In this document: piece by piece, positions 36,103-46,615 of the stretch
Numbering within the stretch: the stretch's first letter is position 1
Layout: each line of letters begins with the position of its first letter
Source of the DNA: an uncultured Pelagibacteraceae bacterium
GTDB taxonomy: Bacteria; Pseudomonadota; Alphaproteobacteria; Pelagibacterales; Pelagibacteraceae
Assembly: GCA_902636075.1 (NCBI GenBank)
Contig: CACPQM010000010.1
Location: 1 to 49,827, forward strand
Length of the DNA: 49,827 nt
Direction: 5' to 3'
Notes under the pieces: generated by a model
What the model saw: only the letters and a program-made list of their open reading frames with translations
What the model was told of the DNA's origin: nothing
The model's database searches: none
Made by a program: the position numbers and the translations under genes

Positions 36103-37391
36103 AAAATGTAGTTGTAGTAGGTTCGCAATGGGGAGATGAAGGAAAAGGTAAAATTGTTGACTGGCTATCAAGTGAAGCTGATGTAATAGTAAGATTTCAA
36201 GGTGGACATAATGCTGGTCATACTCTTGTGATAGATGGTGTAGTTTATAAATTAAGACTGTTGCCATCAGGAATAGTTAGAAAAAATAAAATATCAATAA
36301 TTGGAAATGGAGTAGTGGTTGATCCATGGGCACTATTAGAAGAGATTGATGAAATTAAATCTAAAAATGTAGAAGTTAATTCTAATAATTTAATATTATC
36401 TGAAGCAGCAACTCTTATCCTTCCATTTCATAAAGAAATGGATGAGATCAGAGAGGATACGGCGGGAAAATCAAAAATAGGAACTACAAGAAGAGGAATT
36501 GGACCAGCGTATGAAGACAAGGTTGGCAGAAGATCGATAAGAGTAATGGATCTTGCATCAGAAAATAATTTGGATAAAAGACTAGAAATAGTATTAAATC
36601 ATCACAATGCTATCAGAAAAGGTTTGGGAAAACCTGAATTTAAAAAAGAAAAATTAAAAAAAGATCTATTGAATATTGCGCCACAATTACTTAAATTTTC
36701 ACAACCAGTATGGAAAAAAATTGACGAATTTAAATCTCAAAATAAAAAAATATTATTTGAAGGTGCGCAAGGGGTTCTTTTGGACGTTGACCATGGGACT
36801 TATCCATTTGTAACCTCTTCTAATACAGTTGCTTCATCAGCAGCTACTGGCTCAGGTTGTGGTATAAACTCTATTAATTATGTTTTAGGGATTACAAAAG
36901 CATACACTACAAGAGTTGGAGAAGGTCCTTTTCCAACAGAACTAACTGATAAGATAGGTGAATCTCTTGGAACACGAGGAAAAGAGTTTGGAACTGTAAC
37001 TAGTCGTAAAAGAAGATGTGGTTGGTTTGATGGAGTGCTTGTAAGACAAACTCTTAAAATTTCTGGAATTGATGGAATAGCACTAACAAAACTTGATGTA
37101 CTAGACGAACTAGATGAAATTAAAATGTGTATTGCATATGAAATAAATGGTAAAAAATTTGATTATCTTCCTGCCTCGGTTGATGACCAATTTATAGCTA
37201 AACCAATATACAAATCCTTCAAAGGTTGGAAATCTTCAACAGTAGGTATAAAAAAATTTGAGGAACTGCCGGAAAATGCAAAAAATTACATTAAAGAATT
37301 AGAAATGTTTATTGAGACTAGAATTTCAAGTATTTCTACTAGTCCTGAGAGAAATGATACAATCTTAATTCAGGATCCTTTTAATCTTTAA
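36099..37391 (+). CDS. purA: Adenylosuccinate synthetase
   Basis: The 430-residue protein opens with [19 protein letters not shown] and has [51 protein letters not shown] and [10 protein letters not shown]. It makes adenylosuccinate from IMP, aspartate and GTP. Full length. Its stop is interlocked with the stop of rpoH on the other strand: TTAA at 37388-37391 serves both. Confidence 0.98.
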   Translation: MKNVVVVGSQWGDEGKGKIVDWLSSEADVIVRFQGGHNAGHTLVIDGVVYKLRLLPSGIVRKNKISIIGNGVVVDPWALLEEIDEIKSKNVEVNSNNLILSEAATLILPFHKEMDEIREDTAGKSKIGTTRRGIGPAYEDKVGRRSIRVMDLASENNLDKRLEIVLNHHNAIRKGLGKPEFKKEKLKKDLLNIAPQLLKFSQPVWKKIDEFKSQNKKILFEGAQGVLLDVDHGTYPFVTSSNTVASSAATGSGCGINSINYVLGITKAYTTRVGEGPFPTELTDKIGESLGTRGKEFGTVTSRKRRCGWFDGVLVRQTLKISGIDGIALTKLDVLDELDEIKMCIAYEINGKKFDYLPASVDDQFIAKPIYKSFKGWKSSTVGIKKFEELPENAKNYIKELEMFIETRISSISTSPERNDTILIQDPFNL

Positions 37392-38278
37392 TTTGCCGGC
37401 AGCAAGTTTTTAGACTTAGCAGAATTAAGCATATGCTTTTGGAGTTTTTCAAAAGCTTTATTTTCTATTTGTCTTACTCTTTCTCTACTTATTTTATATT
37501 TTTTACTTAATTCATCTAAAGTTGTAGGTTCATCAGTTAATCTTCTAGAGTATAATATTTTTTTTTCTCTTTCATTTAATATTTTAATTGAGTCTTGAAG
37601 TAGATCTTTTCTTTGTTCCATTTCATCACTCTGAGCAATTTTTAGTTCGTGATCCATTTGGTTATCAACTACCCAGTCTTGCCATTCATCTCCATCTTCA
37701 CCAATAGGAGCATTTAAAGATTGTTCTTTTCCTAAAAGTCTTCTATTCATTGAAATAACCTCGTTTTCACTAACAGACAATCTTTTAGCAATATCTTCAA
37801 CTTGCTCTTTCTTTAAGTCACCTTCTGATCGAGGGGCTATTTGGTTTTTAATTTTTTTTAGGTTAAAAAAAAGTTTTTTCTGAGCCGTTGTTGTTCCTAT
37901 TTTCACTAAACTCCATGACCTTAATATATATTCCTGTATTGAAGCTTTGATCCACCACATAGCATAAGTAGCAAGCCTAAAACCTTTTTCTGGTTCAAAT
38001 TTTTTCACTGCTTGCATCAATCCTACATTACCTTCAGATATCATCTCATTAAGTGGTAAACCGTAACCTTTGTAACCCATGGCTATTTTTGCAACTAATC
38101 TTAGATGACTCGTTACAAGTTTTTCTGCAGATTTTACATTTCCAGTTGATTGCCAATTTTTAGCTAACATATATTCTTCTTCAGCTGCAAGCATTGGAAA
38201 CTTTTTAATCTGAGCAAGATATGCAGCTAATCCACCTTCATTTGAAAGTGCCGGTAAATTGTAACTATTATTTTCCAT
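37388..38278 (-). CDS. rpoH: RNA polymerase sigma factor RpoH (sigma-32)
   Basis: The 296-residue sigma-70 family protein has region 1.2/2 motifs ([40 protein letters not shown]), the RpoH box [12 protein letters not shown] at residues 133-144 that separates it from RpoD, and a region 4 helix-turn-helix ([19 protein letters not shown]). It directs heat-shock transcription; FtsH, its usual protease, is encoded nearby. SAR11 genomes are known for very few sigma factors, so this may be one of only two. The gap to rluD upstream is 46 nt and AT-only in places. Confidence 0.96.
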   Translation of the reverse strand: MENNSYNLPALSNEGGLAAYLAQIKKFPMLAAEEEYMLAKNWQSTGNVKSAEKLVTSHLRLVAKIAMGYKGYGLPLNEMISEGNVGLMQAVKKFEPEKGFRLATYAMWWIKASIQEYILRSWSLVKIGTTTAQKKLFFNLKKIKNQIAPRSEGDLKKEQVEDIAKRLSVSENEVISMNRRLLGKEQSLNAPIGEDGDEWQDWVVDNQMDHELKIAQSDEMEQRKDLLQDSIKILNEREKKILYSRRLTDEPTTLDELSKKYKISRERVRQIENKAFEKLQKHMLNSAKSKNLLPAN

Positions 38279-38324
38279 TCGAGATATTTATTTAATAAAT
38301 AAATAAATTTTTACAATGTTTTTA

Positions 38325-39299
38325 TTACTTTATTTTTCTTAGTTTTTTTAAAATTTGTTGTAAATCTGATGGCAATTTTGACGAAAATTGAAGTCTTAAA
38401 TTATTTTTTGGATGATTAAAACCAATTGTTTTTGCATGTAAAAAATGTCTATCAAGCTTAGTTAAACTATTATCGATCTCTCTATCAATATTTACAATTT
38501 TTTTAAATTTTTTCTTATATTTTTTGTCACCTAATATATTATTACCTTTATAAGACAAATGAACTCTTATTTGGTGAGTTCTACCTGTTTCTAGTTTGCA
38601 TTCAACAAGACTAAATGTTGGAATTTTCTCATTTTCAAATATTTCTAAAGTTTTATAATTTGTTATGGCTTTTTTACCTTTCATAAATGAAACCTCCATC
38701 ATTTGTCTATTTCTTGAGCTTCGAGTAATAAATGTTTCTATTTTTCCGTTTTGAGGTCTTATTTTTCCCCAGACCAAAGCCAAATAAACTCTTGTGATAG
38801 AATGATTTGAAAATTGCTTTGATATATATTTATGTGAAATGTTATTTTTAGCAATAACAATCAATCCAGATGTATCTTTATCTATCCTGTGAACGATTCC
38901 TGGTCTTAATTCGTTTCCAATATTAGATAAATTATTACCATAATTTATTAAGGCATTTACAATAGTATTGTCATAATTTCCTGGACCAGGATGCATAGAA
39001 ATTCCTGCAGATTTATCTATAATTATTAAATCTTCATCTTCGTAAATAATATCAAGAGGATATTTAAATGGTTCGAGATTTTCTTTTTTTAGTTCTGAAA
39101 TTTCAAAATGAATTTCATCATTTAATTTAATTTTTTTAGAAGGGTCAGTAACGATAATGTTATTTATTTTTAATTTACCTTCTAAAATCAAACTTTTTAC
39201 TCTTGATCTACTTAATTTTTTATCCTGATTAGATAATAAAATATCTATTCTTAAATTTTTTTCTTTATTTTTAACTTTTATATTTATAATACTTCCCAT
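38325..39299 (-). CDS. rluD: 23S rRNA pseudouridine synthase, RluD-like
   Basis: The 324-residue protein has an N-terminal S4 RNA-binding domain (SRSRVKSLILEGKLKIN) and the RluA-family catalytic block GIVHRIDKDTSGLIVIAK with the active aspartate in HRIDKDT. FSLVECKLETGRTHQIRVHL follows. RluD modifies helix 69 of 23S rRNA. The ATG at 39299 (MGSIIN) is chosen; the frame extends further upstream only into the spacer before the divergent tRNA-Arg. Confidence 0.92.
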   Translation of the reverse strand: MGSIINIKVKNKEKNLRIDILLSNQDKKLSRSRVKSLILEGKLKINNIIVTDPSKKIKLNDEIHFEISELKKENLEPFKYPLDIIYEDEDLIIIDKSAGISMHPGPGNYDNTIVNALINYGNNLSNIGNELRPGIVHRIDKDTSGLIVIAKNNISHKYISKQFSNHSITRVYLALVWGKIRPQNGKIETFITRSSRNRQMMEVSFMKGKKAITNYKTLEIFENEKIPTFSLVECKLETGRTHQIRVHLSYKGNNILGDKKYKKKFKKIVNIDREIDNSLTKLDRHFLHAKTIGFNHPKNNLRLQFSSKLPSDLQQILKKLRKIK

Positions 39300-39320
39300 A
39301 TTAATATAAATATACAATAT

Positions 39321-39397
39321 GCGCTTGTAGCTCAACTGGATAGAGCGCCAGATTTCGGCTCTGGAGGTTCAGGGTTCAACTCCTTGCGGGCGCACCA
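39321..39397 (+). tRNA. tRNA-Arg (TCG)
   Basis: The 77-nt cloverleaf has acceptor GCGCTTG pairing with CGGGCGC (two wobble pairs) and an encoded ACCA end. The anticodon stem is CCAGA/TCTGG around loop TTTCGGC, giving TCG, which reads CGA-type arginine codons. The divergent rluD begins 21 nt upstream, so the promoter must overlap the rluD 5' end. Its CCA directly touches the stop codon of the convergent ABC permease gene (39398). Confidence 0.96.
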
Positions 39398-40189
39398 TTA
39401 TTCACCCATATTTATCAAAGTCCCTTTATTTTTTGCAGCATTAAAAGAATAGTAAAATAAAATAATTGAGAGAGTAAAATAAAAAGCGTTCCATATAAAA
39501 GCATAATAAACATTTTCAATATTAACTGTTTGATTAATCAAAATATTTCTAGCCTCTTCAAATATATAAACTAAGGGTAAAACATATGCTATTTTTTGAA
39601 ATATTTCAGGAAGAGTTTCTATTGGATAATAAATACATCCAAAAGGTGCAAGTAAAAACATTGTTGACCAAGCAATATTTTCAAATGATGGACCAAATCT
39701 AAGTAAACCCGAAGAAACCAAAATACCTAGTGTAATTCCAAAAATATAAAGACTTAAAAAAAGAAAAAATAAATATATTCCTAAATCTAAAATTGATATT
39801 CCAAATAATGGAGATGTAAGTAAAATTGCTGGAACTAGGCCAATTAGCGATCTAATTAAGGCTGTTATAACAAGTGAAGTTAAAATTTCACCAATTCTCA
39901 TTGGCGCTATGAAAAGATTAGTGAAATTTCTACTCCAAATTTCTTCTAAAAAAAGCATATTGAAACCAATACTTGTTCTAAACAAAAAATCATAAAGTAT
40001 TGCACAAGTAAGAATTACACCAACCGCATTATTATAATAAGTTGTATGAGTAGCAAAAAAATTAGAGATAAATCCCCACAAAGTAATTTGAATAGTTGGC
40101 CAGTATACTAAGTCTAAGATTCTAGGAAATGATCTAGTAATGAGATAAAAATGTCTTAAAAATAAACCGTAAATTCTAGTTAAACTCAC
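39398..40189 (-). CDS. ABC-2 type exporter permease
   Basis: The 263-residue membrane protein has about six helices and the ABC-2 pattern (early ITRSFPRILDLVYWPTIQI; later PFGCIYYPIETLPEIFQKI, typical of the conserved C-terminal permease motif). It pairs with the ATPase gene just upstream (14-nt overlap). The family exports drugs, lipids or polysaccharide; sequence alone does not name the cargo. A YadH-like or multidrug-type exporter is the closest general description. Confidence 0.85.
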   Translation of the reverse strand: MSLTRIYGLFLRHFYLITRSFPRILDLVYWPTIQITLWGFISNFFATHTTYYNNAVGVILTCAILYDFLFRTSIGFNMLFLEEIWSRNFTNLFIAPMRIGEILTSLVITALIRSLIGLVPAILLTSPLFGISILDLGIYLFFLFLSLYIFGITLGILVSSGLLRFGPSFENIAWSTMFLLAPFGCIYYPIETLPEIFQKIAYVLPLVYIFEEARNILINQTVNIENVYYAFIWNAFYFTLSIILFYYSFNAAKNKGTLINMGE

Positions 40190-40913
40190 CTTTACTCCTT
40201 GAAAGTTTTAAAAAAACTTCTTCTAAATTTGATCTTCCGTGCTTAGCAATCAAATCATCAGGTTTACCTTTATCTATAATTTCTCCATTCTTCATCATTA
40301 GAACTGACTTGCACAAGCGTGTAACTTCGCTCATATTATGAGAGGCTAAAAGTATTGAGATTTTTTTCTCTTTTTTGTAATCCTCTAAAAAAGTTCTCAC
40401 AAAATCACCTACTTCCGGGTCTAATGATGCAGTTGGCTCATCTAGTAAAAGTACTCTTGGTTCATTAATTAATGCTTTTGCTAGACTGACTCTATTTTTT
40501 TGACCTGAAGATAATTCACCAGTAATACTATCTAATAATTCTCTTATTCTCAGTTTATCTGAGAGATATTCAATTCTCTCCTCGATATTTTGAACTTTAT
40601 AAAGTTTTGAATAAACATATAGATTTTGCTTTACAGTAAGTTTTTTTGGTAATTCAATATATGGAGATATAAAATTAATCATTTCAAGTATTTTAATTCT
40701 ATGATCTTCAAGTTTAAGGTTATTAATTAATATTTGTCCACTTGTGGGTTTTAGCAAACCAAGTAACATTCCAATAGTTGTAGTTTTTCCTGAGCCATTT
40801 GGTCCAAGTAAACCGAGAATTTCATTTTCCTGAACATTAAAAGAAATACCTTTCACAGCCTCTTTTTTTCCATAATTTTTTTTTATATCTTTTACTTCAA
40901 TTAAATTTTTCAT
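40176..40913 (-). CDS. ABC exporter ATPase
   Basis: The 245-residue ATPase has Walker A GLLGPNGSGKTTTIG near residue 33, signature ELSSGQKNRVSLAKAL near 134, Walker B VLLLDEPTASLDPE and the switch histidine in LASHNMSE. It is of the CcmA/YadG-like class that works with ABC-2 permeases, and its partner follows directly. It overlaps the sua5 gene by 4 nt. Confidence 0.92.
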   Translation of the reverse strand: MKNLIEVKDIKKNYGKKEAVKGISFNVQENEILGLLGPNGSGKTTTIGMLLGLLKPTSGQILINNLKLEDHRIKILEMINFISPYIELPKKLTVKQNLYVYSKLYKVQNIEERIEYLSDKLRIRELLDSITGELSSGQKNRVSLAKALINEPRVLLLDEPTASLDPEVGDFVRTFLEDYKKEKKISILLASHNMSEVTRLCKSVLMMKNGEIIDKGKPDDLIAKHGRSNLEEVFLKLSRSKGEFN

Positions 40914-41842
40914 TTCTTTGATGCTCTCAAAAGTCTATCGTTAATTGCTTCACCAATTTGAATATTTGGTATTTTTTCAACTGCAATTTTTTTATATCCT
41001 TTTTTTTTTATTTTTCTAAGTATTTTGTATAAATTTTTTGCTGCCTCTCTTAAATTTTTAGTTTTACTTAAATAAAAATGATTTTTATTTATTTTTTTTC
41101 TTTTTTTTATCAAAATAAAAGCTTCTCCATGATTATTTTTTTTGGCATTTAGTCTCATAGGGATATCTGGAGAATAATGTAATTTACTGCTACCTGGCAT
41201 TCTCACATTTACCTTTCCTTTTTGCTTATTTTTTGAAGATTTAATAAATTTATAAATCAATTTACTGTCTATACCTCCCAATCTTAGAATATTTGGATTT
41301 CCAACAAGATTTACTATAGTAGATTCCAAACCTACCTTTGAAGATCCACCTTCTAAAACAAATTTTATTTTATTACCAAATTCGTCAATTACGTCGTGTT
41401 TTGAAACTGGACTAATACTTGATGAAATATTTGCACTGGGAGCTGCGAGCGGATAATCAATTTTTTTTAACAACTTTCTTGTTAAATGATGACTGGGGAA
41501 TCTTACTGCTACCAAATTTGAGTCATTTGTGACATTTCTCGAAATTCTACTTGTCTTCTTTTTTTTTAAAACGAATGAAATTGCTCCTGGACAAAATTTT
41601 TTGTAAAGACGCTTGAAAACATCGTTTAATTCACAATCTTTTTTTAATTGATTAATATTATGATAGTGAACAATTAAAGGATTGTTGCTGGGTCTTTTTT
41701 TTAATTTAAATATCTTAGATACAGCCTTTTTTGAGTAAGCATTTGCAGCTAACCCATACACAGTCTCAGTAGGGATTGCTACACATTCATCATTATTCAA
41801 ATATTTTATTGTTTTTTTAATATTTGAATCATCATTTTTCAT
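40910..41842 (-). CDS. tsaC: Threonylcarbamoyl-AMP synthase (Sua5 type)
   Basis: The 310-residue protein has the YrdC domain (VAIPTETVYGLAANAYS, FKLKKRPSNNPLIVH, CPGAISFVLKK, VAVRFPSHH, LAAPSANISSSISP, LEGGSSKVGLESTIV). A C-terminal Sua5 domain of about 100 residues follows, so it is the long Sua5 form. It makes the precursor of t6A37 in ANN-reading tRNAs. The C-terminal part is lysine-rich and contains long A-runs in the coding strand. It diverges from xseB across 20 nt. Confidence 0.93.
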   Translation of the reverse strand: MKNDDSNIKKTIKYLNNDECVAIPTETVYGLAANAYSKKAVSKIFKLKKRPSNNPLIVHYHNINQLKKDCELNDVFKRLYKKFCPGAISFVLKKKKTSRISRNVTNDSNLVAVRFPSHHLTRKLLKKIDYPLAAPSANISSSISPVSKHDVIDEFGNKIKFVLEGGSSKVGLESTIVNLVGNPNILRLGGIDSKLIYKFIKSSKNKQKGKVNVRMPGSSKLHYSPDIPMRLNAKKNNHGEAFILIKKRKKINKNHFYLSKTKNLREAAKNLYKILRKIKKKGYKKIAVEKIPNIQIGEAINDRLLRASKK

Positions 41843-41862
41843 ATAATATTACCAACTAATAT

Positions 41863-42117
41863 ATGAATGAAAAAAATTTGCTAGATGATATTGCGTCAAA
41901 ATCAATAAATGAGCTTACAGATTTGGCTGATAAAATTATTAAAAATCTAGAAAATGAAACTAATTTAGAAAACAAATCAGAGGACTATGTTAATTTGATT
42001 AAAATAAACAAACTTATAGAAAAAAAATTTAAAAAAAATTTTAAAGAGATATCAGATCAATCAAATTTGAAAATTAAAGAAATAAAATCAAACAAAGATG
42101 CAAAAAAAATTAAATAA
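41863..42117 (+). CDS. xseB: Exodeoxyribonuclease VII small subunit
   Basis: The 84-residue acidic/lysine-rich helical protein fits XseB in length and position: xseB-ispA-dxs is a conserved order in proteobacteria. The family core (short two-helix hairpin with a central LE-rich segment) is only loosely visible in INELTDLADKIIKNLENE. The call relies partly on context. It overlaps ispA by 20 nt. Confidence 0.75.
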   Translation: MNEKNLLDDIASKSINELTDLADKIIKNLENETNLENKSEDYVNLIKINKLIEKKFKKNFKEISDQSNLKIKEIKSNKDAKKIK

Positions 42118-42967
42118 AATTGTAAAAAAAACTAACAATTATCTTTATCGATATTTTTCTGATGAAAAAAATACAAATCTAATAAAACCAATGTTGTATG
42201 GACTTCTTCCTGGAGGGAAAAAAGTAAGATCAAAAATACTTTTTGATGTTGGATCAATATTCGGTGTAGATAAAAAAATTATTTTGCAGGTAGCTGCAGC
42301 AGTAGAATGTATCCATGCTTACTCACTTATACATGATGATTTACCATGTATGGATAATGATAATTTAAGGAGAGGAAAATTAACAACCCATAAAAAATTT
42401 GGTGAATCCACAGCAATACTTGCTGGTAATTCTCTACTTACGATAGCATTCCAAATTCTAAGCCAAAAAAAATTAAATTTAAATGAGAAGAAGAAAATAA
42501 AATTGATAAATTTATTATCTGAAAGTTCTGGTCATACAGGTATCGCAGGTGGTCAATTTCTAGATTTAAGTTATGAGAAAATAAAAAAAAATAAAAAACA
42601 AATAATTGATATGCAAATTAAGAAAACTGGTAGGCTTTTTAGTTTTTGTTGTGTAGCGCCAATTATTATTTCAGGTAAAGTAAAATATGTAGAAAAATTT
42701 AACAAAATTGGTAATGAAATAGGCTTATTATTTCAAATTGCTGATGATTTAATTGATTTAAAAGGAAAAACGTCAAGAGTGGGAAAAAAAACTAGAAAAG
42801 ATTTGAAAAAGGGAAAGGCTACTTTAATAAGTTTACTAGGAACTAATAATACTATTAAATATGCAGATAATCTGAAACTAAATATGTTTAAAAGTTTGAA
42901 TATTTTTGGAGAAAAAAGTAAGGATTTAAAAGAAACAATAAATTATATTTTAAGTAGAACAAAGTGA
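42098..42967 (+). CDS. ispA: Farnesyl/geranyl diphosphate synthase (IspA-like)
   Basis: The 289-residue polyprenyl synthetase has [15 protein letters not shown] and the first aspartate-rich motif DDLPCMDND near residue 81, with [18 protein letters not shown] and the second motif DDLIDLKG are also present. The spacing of the first motif (DDxxxxD) is that of bacterial short-chain FPP synthases. It condenses IPP with DMAPP/GPP, downstream of the dxs pathway encoded next (4-nt overlap). Confidence 0.94.
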   Translation: MQKKLNKIVKKTNNYLYRYFSDEKNTNLIKPMLYGLLPGGKKVRSKILFDVGSIFGVDKKIILQVAAAVECIHAYSLIHDDLPCMDNDNLRRGKLTTHKKFGESTAILAGNSLLTIAFQILSQKKLNLNEKKKIKLINLLSESSGHTGIAGGQFLDLSYEKIKKNKKQIIDMQIKKTGRLFSFCCVAPIIISGKVKYVEKFNKIGNEIGLLFQIADDLIDLKGKTSRVGKKTRKDLKKGKATLISLLGTNNTIKYADNLKLNMFKSLNIFGEKSKDLKETINYILSRTK

Positions 42968-44877
42968 ATAATAATTACAAATTTTTAAATAATGTTAATT
43001 TTCCAAGTGATATTAGGAAATTATCTCAATCTGAGATAAAAGTTTTGGCTGACGAGGTTAGGCAAGAATTAATTGATGTAGTCTCTGAAACTGGTGGACA
43101 TTTAGGAGCTGGTCTAGGAGTTGTAGAACTGACTGTAGTTTTACATTATATTTTTAATACTCCTAATGATAAGCTAATTTGGGATGTTGGTCATCAAACA
43201 TATCCTCACAAAATATTAACCGGTAGAAAAAATAAAATAAGAACATTAAGAAAAGGTAATGGATTGTCTGGTTTTACAAAAAGATCAGAGAGTGAGTATG
43301 ATCCATTTGGTGCTGCGCATAGCTCAACTTCCATATCTTCTGCATTAGGAATTGCTGTGGCTAATAAATTAGCAAATAAATCTGACAATGTAGTTGCTGT
43401 TATAGGTGATGGAGCAATAAGTGCTGGTATGGCATATGAGGCAATGAACAACGCAGGAGAAAGTAAGGCAAAAATGATAGTCGTTTTAAATGATAATGAT
43501 ATGTCAATTGCAAAACCTGTTGGAGCTATGAGAAAGCATCTTGCAAAAATTCTGTCTGGTAAGATTTATTTTAGTTTTAGAGAGACATTAAAATTAGTCA
43601 TATCTGCCTTCTCAAAAAGATTTAAAAACAAAGCAGGAAAAGCAGAGGATTTTTTAAGATCTGCGGTTACTGGTGGTACTTTATTTAACTCCATGGGATT
43701 TTACTACATTGGGCCAATAGATGGACATGATATTGATACTATGGTTTCTGTATTTAAAAATGCAAAAGAAATTAATTATGATGGTCCAATTTTAGTCCAT
43801 GTAAAAACTGAAAAAGGAAAAGGTTATAAATTCGCAGAAAAATCAGAAGATAAATTTCATGGAGTTTCAAAATTTAATGTAAAAACAGGAGAACAGATAA
43901 AGTCATCATCTAATGCACCATCATATACTAAAATATTTGCTAACTCCTTAATCAAGCATGCTGAAAAAGATAGTAAAGTTATTGGCATAACAGCAGCGAT
44001 GCCATCAGGAACAGGTATGAATTTATTTGGAAAAAAATTTCCTAACAGAATGTTTGATGTTGGAATAGCAGAACAGCACGCAGTAACTTTTGCTGCTGGA
44101 ATGGCTACAGAAGGATTTAAACCTTATGCAGCAATATACTCAACTTTTCTTCAAAGAGCTTATGATCAAGTTGTTCATGATGTTGCAATTCAATCTTTGC
44201 CAGTAAGATTTGCAATTGATAGAGCTGGACTAGTCGGCGCTGATGGACCAACGCATGCTGGCTCGTTTGATATAACATACTTATCAACACTGCCAAATTT
44301 TGTAGTAATGGCAGCTAGTGATGAAGCCGAACTTGTAAGAATGATCAATACCTCAATAGATATTAATGATAGACCCTCAGCGTTTAGATATCCAAGAGGA
44401 AATGGTATAGGTATAGAATTACCAGACATAAATGAAAAAATTGAATTGGGTAAAGGAAAAATTGTTAAAACTGGAAAAAAAGTTGTAATTTTAAATTTTG
44501 GGGCAAGACTTCATGAGTGTATTTTAGCATCTGAAAATTTATCTAAAAAAGGAATTAATATTTCTATAATAGATGCAAGATTTGCAAAACCTTTAGATGA
44601 AAATCTAATCTGGCAAATTGCAACAGAACATGAAGTTTTAATCACAATAGAGGAAGGCTCTATTGGAGGATTTGGATCTCATGTTAGCCAATTTCTTAGT
44701 GAAAAAAATCTTCTAGACAGTAATTTAAAATTTAGATCAATGATATTGCCCGATAGATTTATAGATCATGATAAACCAGAGTTAATGTATAAATTTGCAA
44801 ATCTAGATTCAATTGGAATAGAAAATAAGATTCTAGATACACTAAATTCAAAAGTTTTAATAAAAAAATCTAATTAA
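42964..44877 (+). CDS. dxs: 1-deoxy-D-xylulose-5-phosphate synthase
   Basis: The 637-residue ThDP enzyme has [34 protein letters not shown] and [16 protein letters not shown]. The ThDP motif [18 protein letters not shown] with [10 protein letters not shown] follows, then [17 protein letters not shown] and [18 protein letters not shown]. It makes DXP from pyruvate and glyceraldehyde-3-phosphate, the first step of the MEP isoprenoid route. The start is GTG. Its stop interlocks with aroC (TTAA at 44874-44877). Confidence 0.97.
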   Translation: MNNNYKFLNNVNFPSDIRKLSQSEIKVLADEVRQELIDVVSETGGHLGAGLGVVELTVVLHYIFNTPNDKLIWDVGHQTYPHKILTGRKNKIRTLRKGNGLSGFTKRSESEYDPFGAAHSSTSISSALGIAVANKLANKSDNVVAVIGDGAISAGMAYEAMNNAGESKAKMIVVLNDNDMSIAKPVGAMRKHLAKILSGKIYFSFRETLKLVISAFSKRFKNKAGKAEDFLRSAVTGGTLFNSMGFYYIGPIDGHDIDTMVSVFKNAKEINYDGPILVHVKTEKGKGYKFAEKSEDKFHGVSKFNVKTGEQIKSSSNAPSYTKIFANSLIKHAEKDSKVIGITAAMPSGTGMNLFGKKFPNRMFDVGIAEQHAVTFAAGMATEGFKPYAAIYSTFLQRAYDQVVHDVAIQSLPVRFAIDRAGLVGADGPTHAGSFDITYLSTLPNFVVMAASDEAELVRMINTSIDINDRPSAFRYPRGNGIGIELPDINEKIELGKGKIVKTGKKVVILNFGARLHECILASENLSKKGINISIIDARFAKPLDENLIWQIATEHEVLITIEEGSIGGFGSHVSQFLSEKNLLDSNLKFRSMILPDRFIDHDKPELMYKFANLDSIGIENKILDTLNSKVLIKKSN

Positions 44878-45959
44878 ATTTTATTTTGAGCAGTATTCAT
44901 TAAATAGTGGTCAAGAATTACACAATGCATCATAGCTTCTCCTATTGGGACTGCTCTAATTCCTACACACGGATCATGTCTTCCTTTAACAGATATGGTT
45001 GTATTCTTACCAAACTTATCAATTGTTTTTCTAGATGATAAAATCGATGAAGTTGGTTTAACAGCAAATGAAATTTTTATTTCTTGACCTGTTGAAATTC
45101 CACCTAAAATTCCACCAGCATTGTTTGATTTAAAACTAGTTTTACCTTTTCTTTGTAAAATCTCATCAGAGTTTTCTTCCCCAGTTAGCATGGCTGAGTC
45201 CATTCCCGATCCAATATTTACTCCCTTTACAGCATTTATGCTCATCATCGCAGCTGCTAAATCCATATCTAATTTGGAATATATTGGTGCACCAAGTCCT
45301 AAAGGTACTCCTCTTGCTCTTATCTCAATTATTGCTCCACAAGATGATCCAGCTTTTCTTATGCTGAGCAAATATTTTTCCCAGAGCTTAATTACAGATT
45401 TGTCAGGACAAAAAAAAGGGTTTGTGGATATAGTTTTGTCTTTCCATTTTTTTTTATCACACCCTAAAATTCCTAATTGTGTAACTGCACCGACTGCTTG
45501 ATACTTATTACCAATCTTATTTTTCAAAACTACTTTTGCAATTGCCCCTGCCGCAACTCTTGCTGCAGTCTCACGGGCTGACTGTCTTCCACCTCCTCTA
45601 TAATCCCGAATTCCATACTTTTTAAAATAAGTGTAATCTGCATGACCTGGTCTAAATTTGTTCTTTATTGTCTCATAATCTCTAGATCTCATGTCTTTGT
45701 TATAAATTATTAAAGATATTGGAGTTCCAGTAGTTTTACCCTCAAAAACACCAGATAAAATATTAATTTTGTCATCCTCTTTTCTTTGTGTTGTGAATTT
45801 AGATTGACCTGGTTTTCTTTTGTTAAGTTCTTTTTGAATATCATTTTCTTTTATTGGAACATTTGGTGGGCATCCGTCCACAACACACCCAATTGCAGGA
45901 CCATGAGATTCACCCCAAGTAGTAAATCTAAATAACTTTCCAAATGTATTAAATGACAT
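44874..45959 (-). CDS. aroC: Chorismate synthase
   Basis: The 361-residue FMN-dependent enzyme has the start [29 protein letters not shown]-like [49 protein letters not shown] (long block at about 103-139) and [17 protein letters not shown] and [17 protein letters not shown] are near the end. It makes chorismate from EPSP. It diverges from pdxH across 32 nt and converges on dxs. Confidence 0.97.
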   Translation of the reverse strand: MSFNTFGKLFRFTTWGESHGPAIGCVVDGCPPNVPIKENDIQKELNKRKPGQSKFTTQRKEDDKINILSGVFEGKTTGTPISLIIYNKDMRSRDYETIKNKFRPGHADYTYFKKYGIRDYRGGGRQSARETAARVAAGAIAKVVLKNKIGNKYQAVGAVTQLGILGCDKKKWKDKTISTNPFFCPDKSVIKLWEKYLLSIRKAGSSCGAIIEIRARGVPLGLGAPIYSKLDMDLAAAMMSINAVKGVNIGSGMDSAMLTGEENSDEILQRKGKTSFKSNNAGGILGGISTGQEIKISFAVKPTSSILSSRKTIDKFGKNTTISVKGRHDPCVGIRAVPIGEAMMHCVILDHYLMNTAQNKI

Positions 45960-45991
45960 TATCTTACTGTATAAATTATTTTTTTAAAATT

Positions 45992-46615
45992 ATGAACGAA
46001 AAAAACTCACTTGGATTAAATCTTTGCTTTAAAGATCATAATAACCCAATAAAACTTTTTGAAGAATGGTTCAATAAAGCAAAAAAAACTGAAATTAATG
46101 ACCCAAATGCATTTGCTGTAGGCACTGTTAATAAAAAAGGATTTCCAACAGTTAGAATGGTACTTCTTAAAGATTTTGATAAAAATGGTTTCGTTTTTTA
46201 TACCAATTTAAAAAGTGATAAAAGTAAAGCCATTAAAAATTCTTCAAAAATTTCTATGTGTTTTCATTGGAAAAGTCTACAAAGGCAAATTAGGGTAGTT
46301 GGTATTGCATCTAAAGTTTCAAAAAAAGAAGCTGATGATTATTATAAATCAAGAGCATATGGAAGTAGAATTGGCGCTTGGGCATCACAACAGAGTAGTG
46401 TGCTTAAAAAAAGAGAGGATTTATATAAATCTATTAAAGAATTTAAAAAAAAATTCCCAAATGAAAAAAAAGTACCACGACCAGATTACTGGTCAGGATG
46501 GAGAATAAAACCCAAAGAAATAGAATTCTGGCTTGATGGTCAAAATCGAATTCATGAAAGATTGAAATACATTAAAAAAACTAAAAGTTGGAAAAAAGTA
46601 TTGTTAAGCCCTTAG
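45992..46615 (+). CDS. pdxH: Pyridoxamine 5'-phosphate oxidase
   Basis: The 207-residue FMN enzyme has FEEWFNKAKKTEINDPNAF, VRMVLLKDFDKNGFVFYTN, KSKAIKNS, HWKSLQRQIRVVG, SRIGAWASQQSSVL and a C-terminal WSGWRIKPKEIEFWLDG ending in HERLKY. It oxidises PNP/PMP to PLP, the cofactor of the aminotransferase at 1352. The frame opens earlier at 45953, but that would overlap aroC; the ATG at 45992 is preferred. Its stop (TTAG at 46612-46615) is shared with ispB. Confidence 0.96.
   Translation: MNEKNSLGLNLCFKDHNNPIKLFEEWFNKAKKTEINDPNAFAVGTVNKKGFPTVRMVLLKDFDKNGFVFYTNLKSDKSKAIKNSSKISMCFHWKSLQRQIRVVGIASKVSKKEADDYYKSRAYGSRIGAWASQQSSVLKKREDLYKSIKEFKKKFPNEKKVPRPDYWSGWRIKPKEIEFWLDGQNRIHERLKYIKKTKSWKKVLLSP

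Noticed and set aside
38279..38324. ATTTATTTAATAAATAAATAAA-like symmetric stretch before rpoH as an operator
   Set aside because: It is simple A/T repeat sequence; symmetry of this sort is expected by chance at this base composition.
39398..39420. tRNA-Arg as an attachment site for an integrated element
   Set aside because: No integrase, no repeat of the tRNA 3' end and ordinary genes on both sides.
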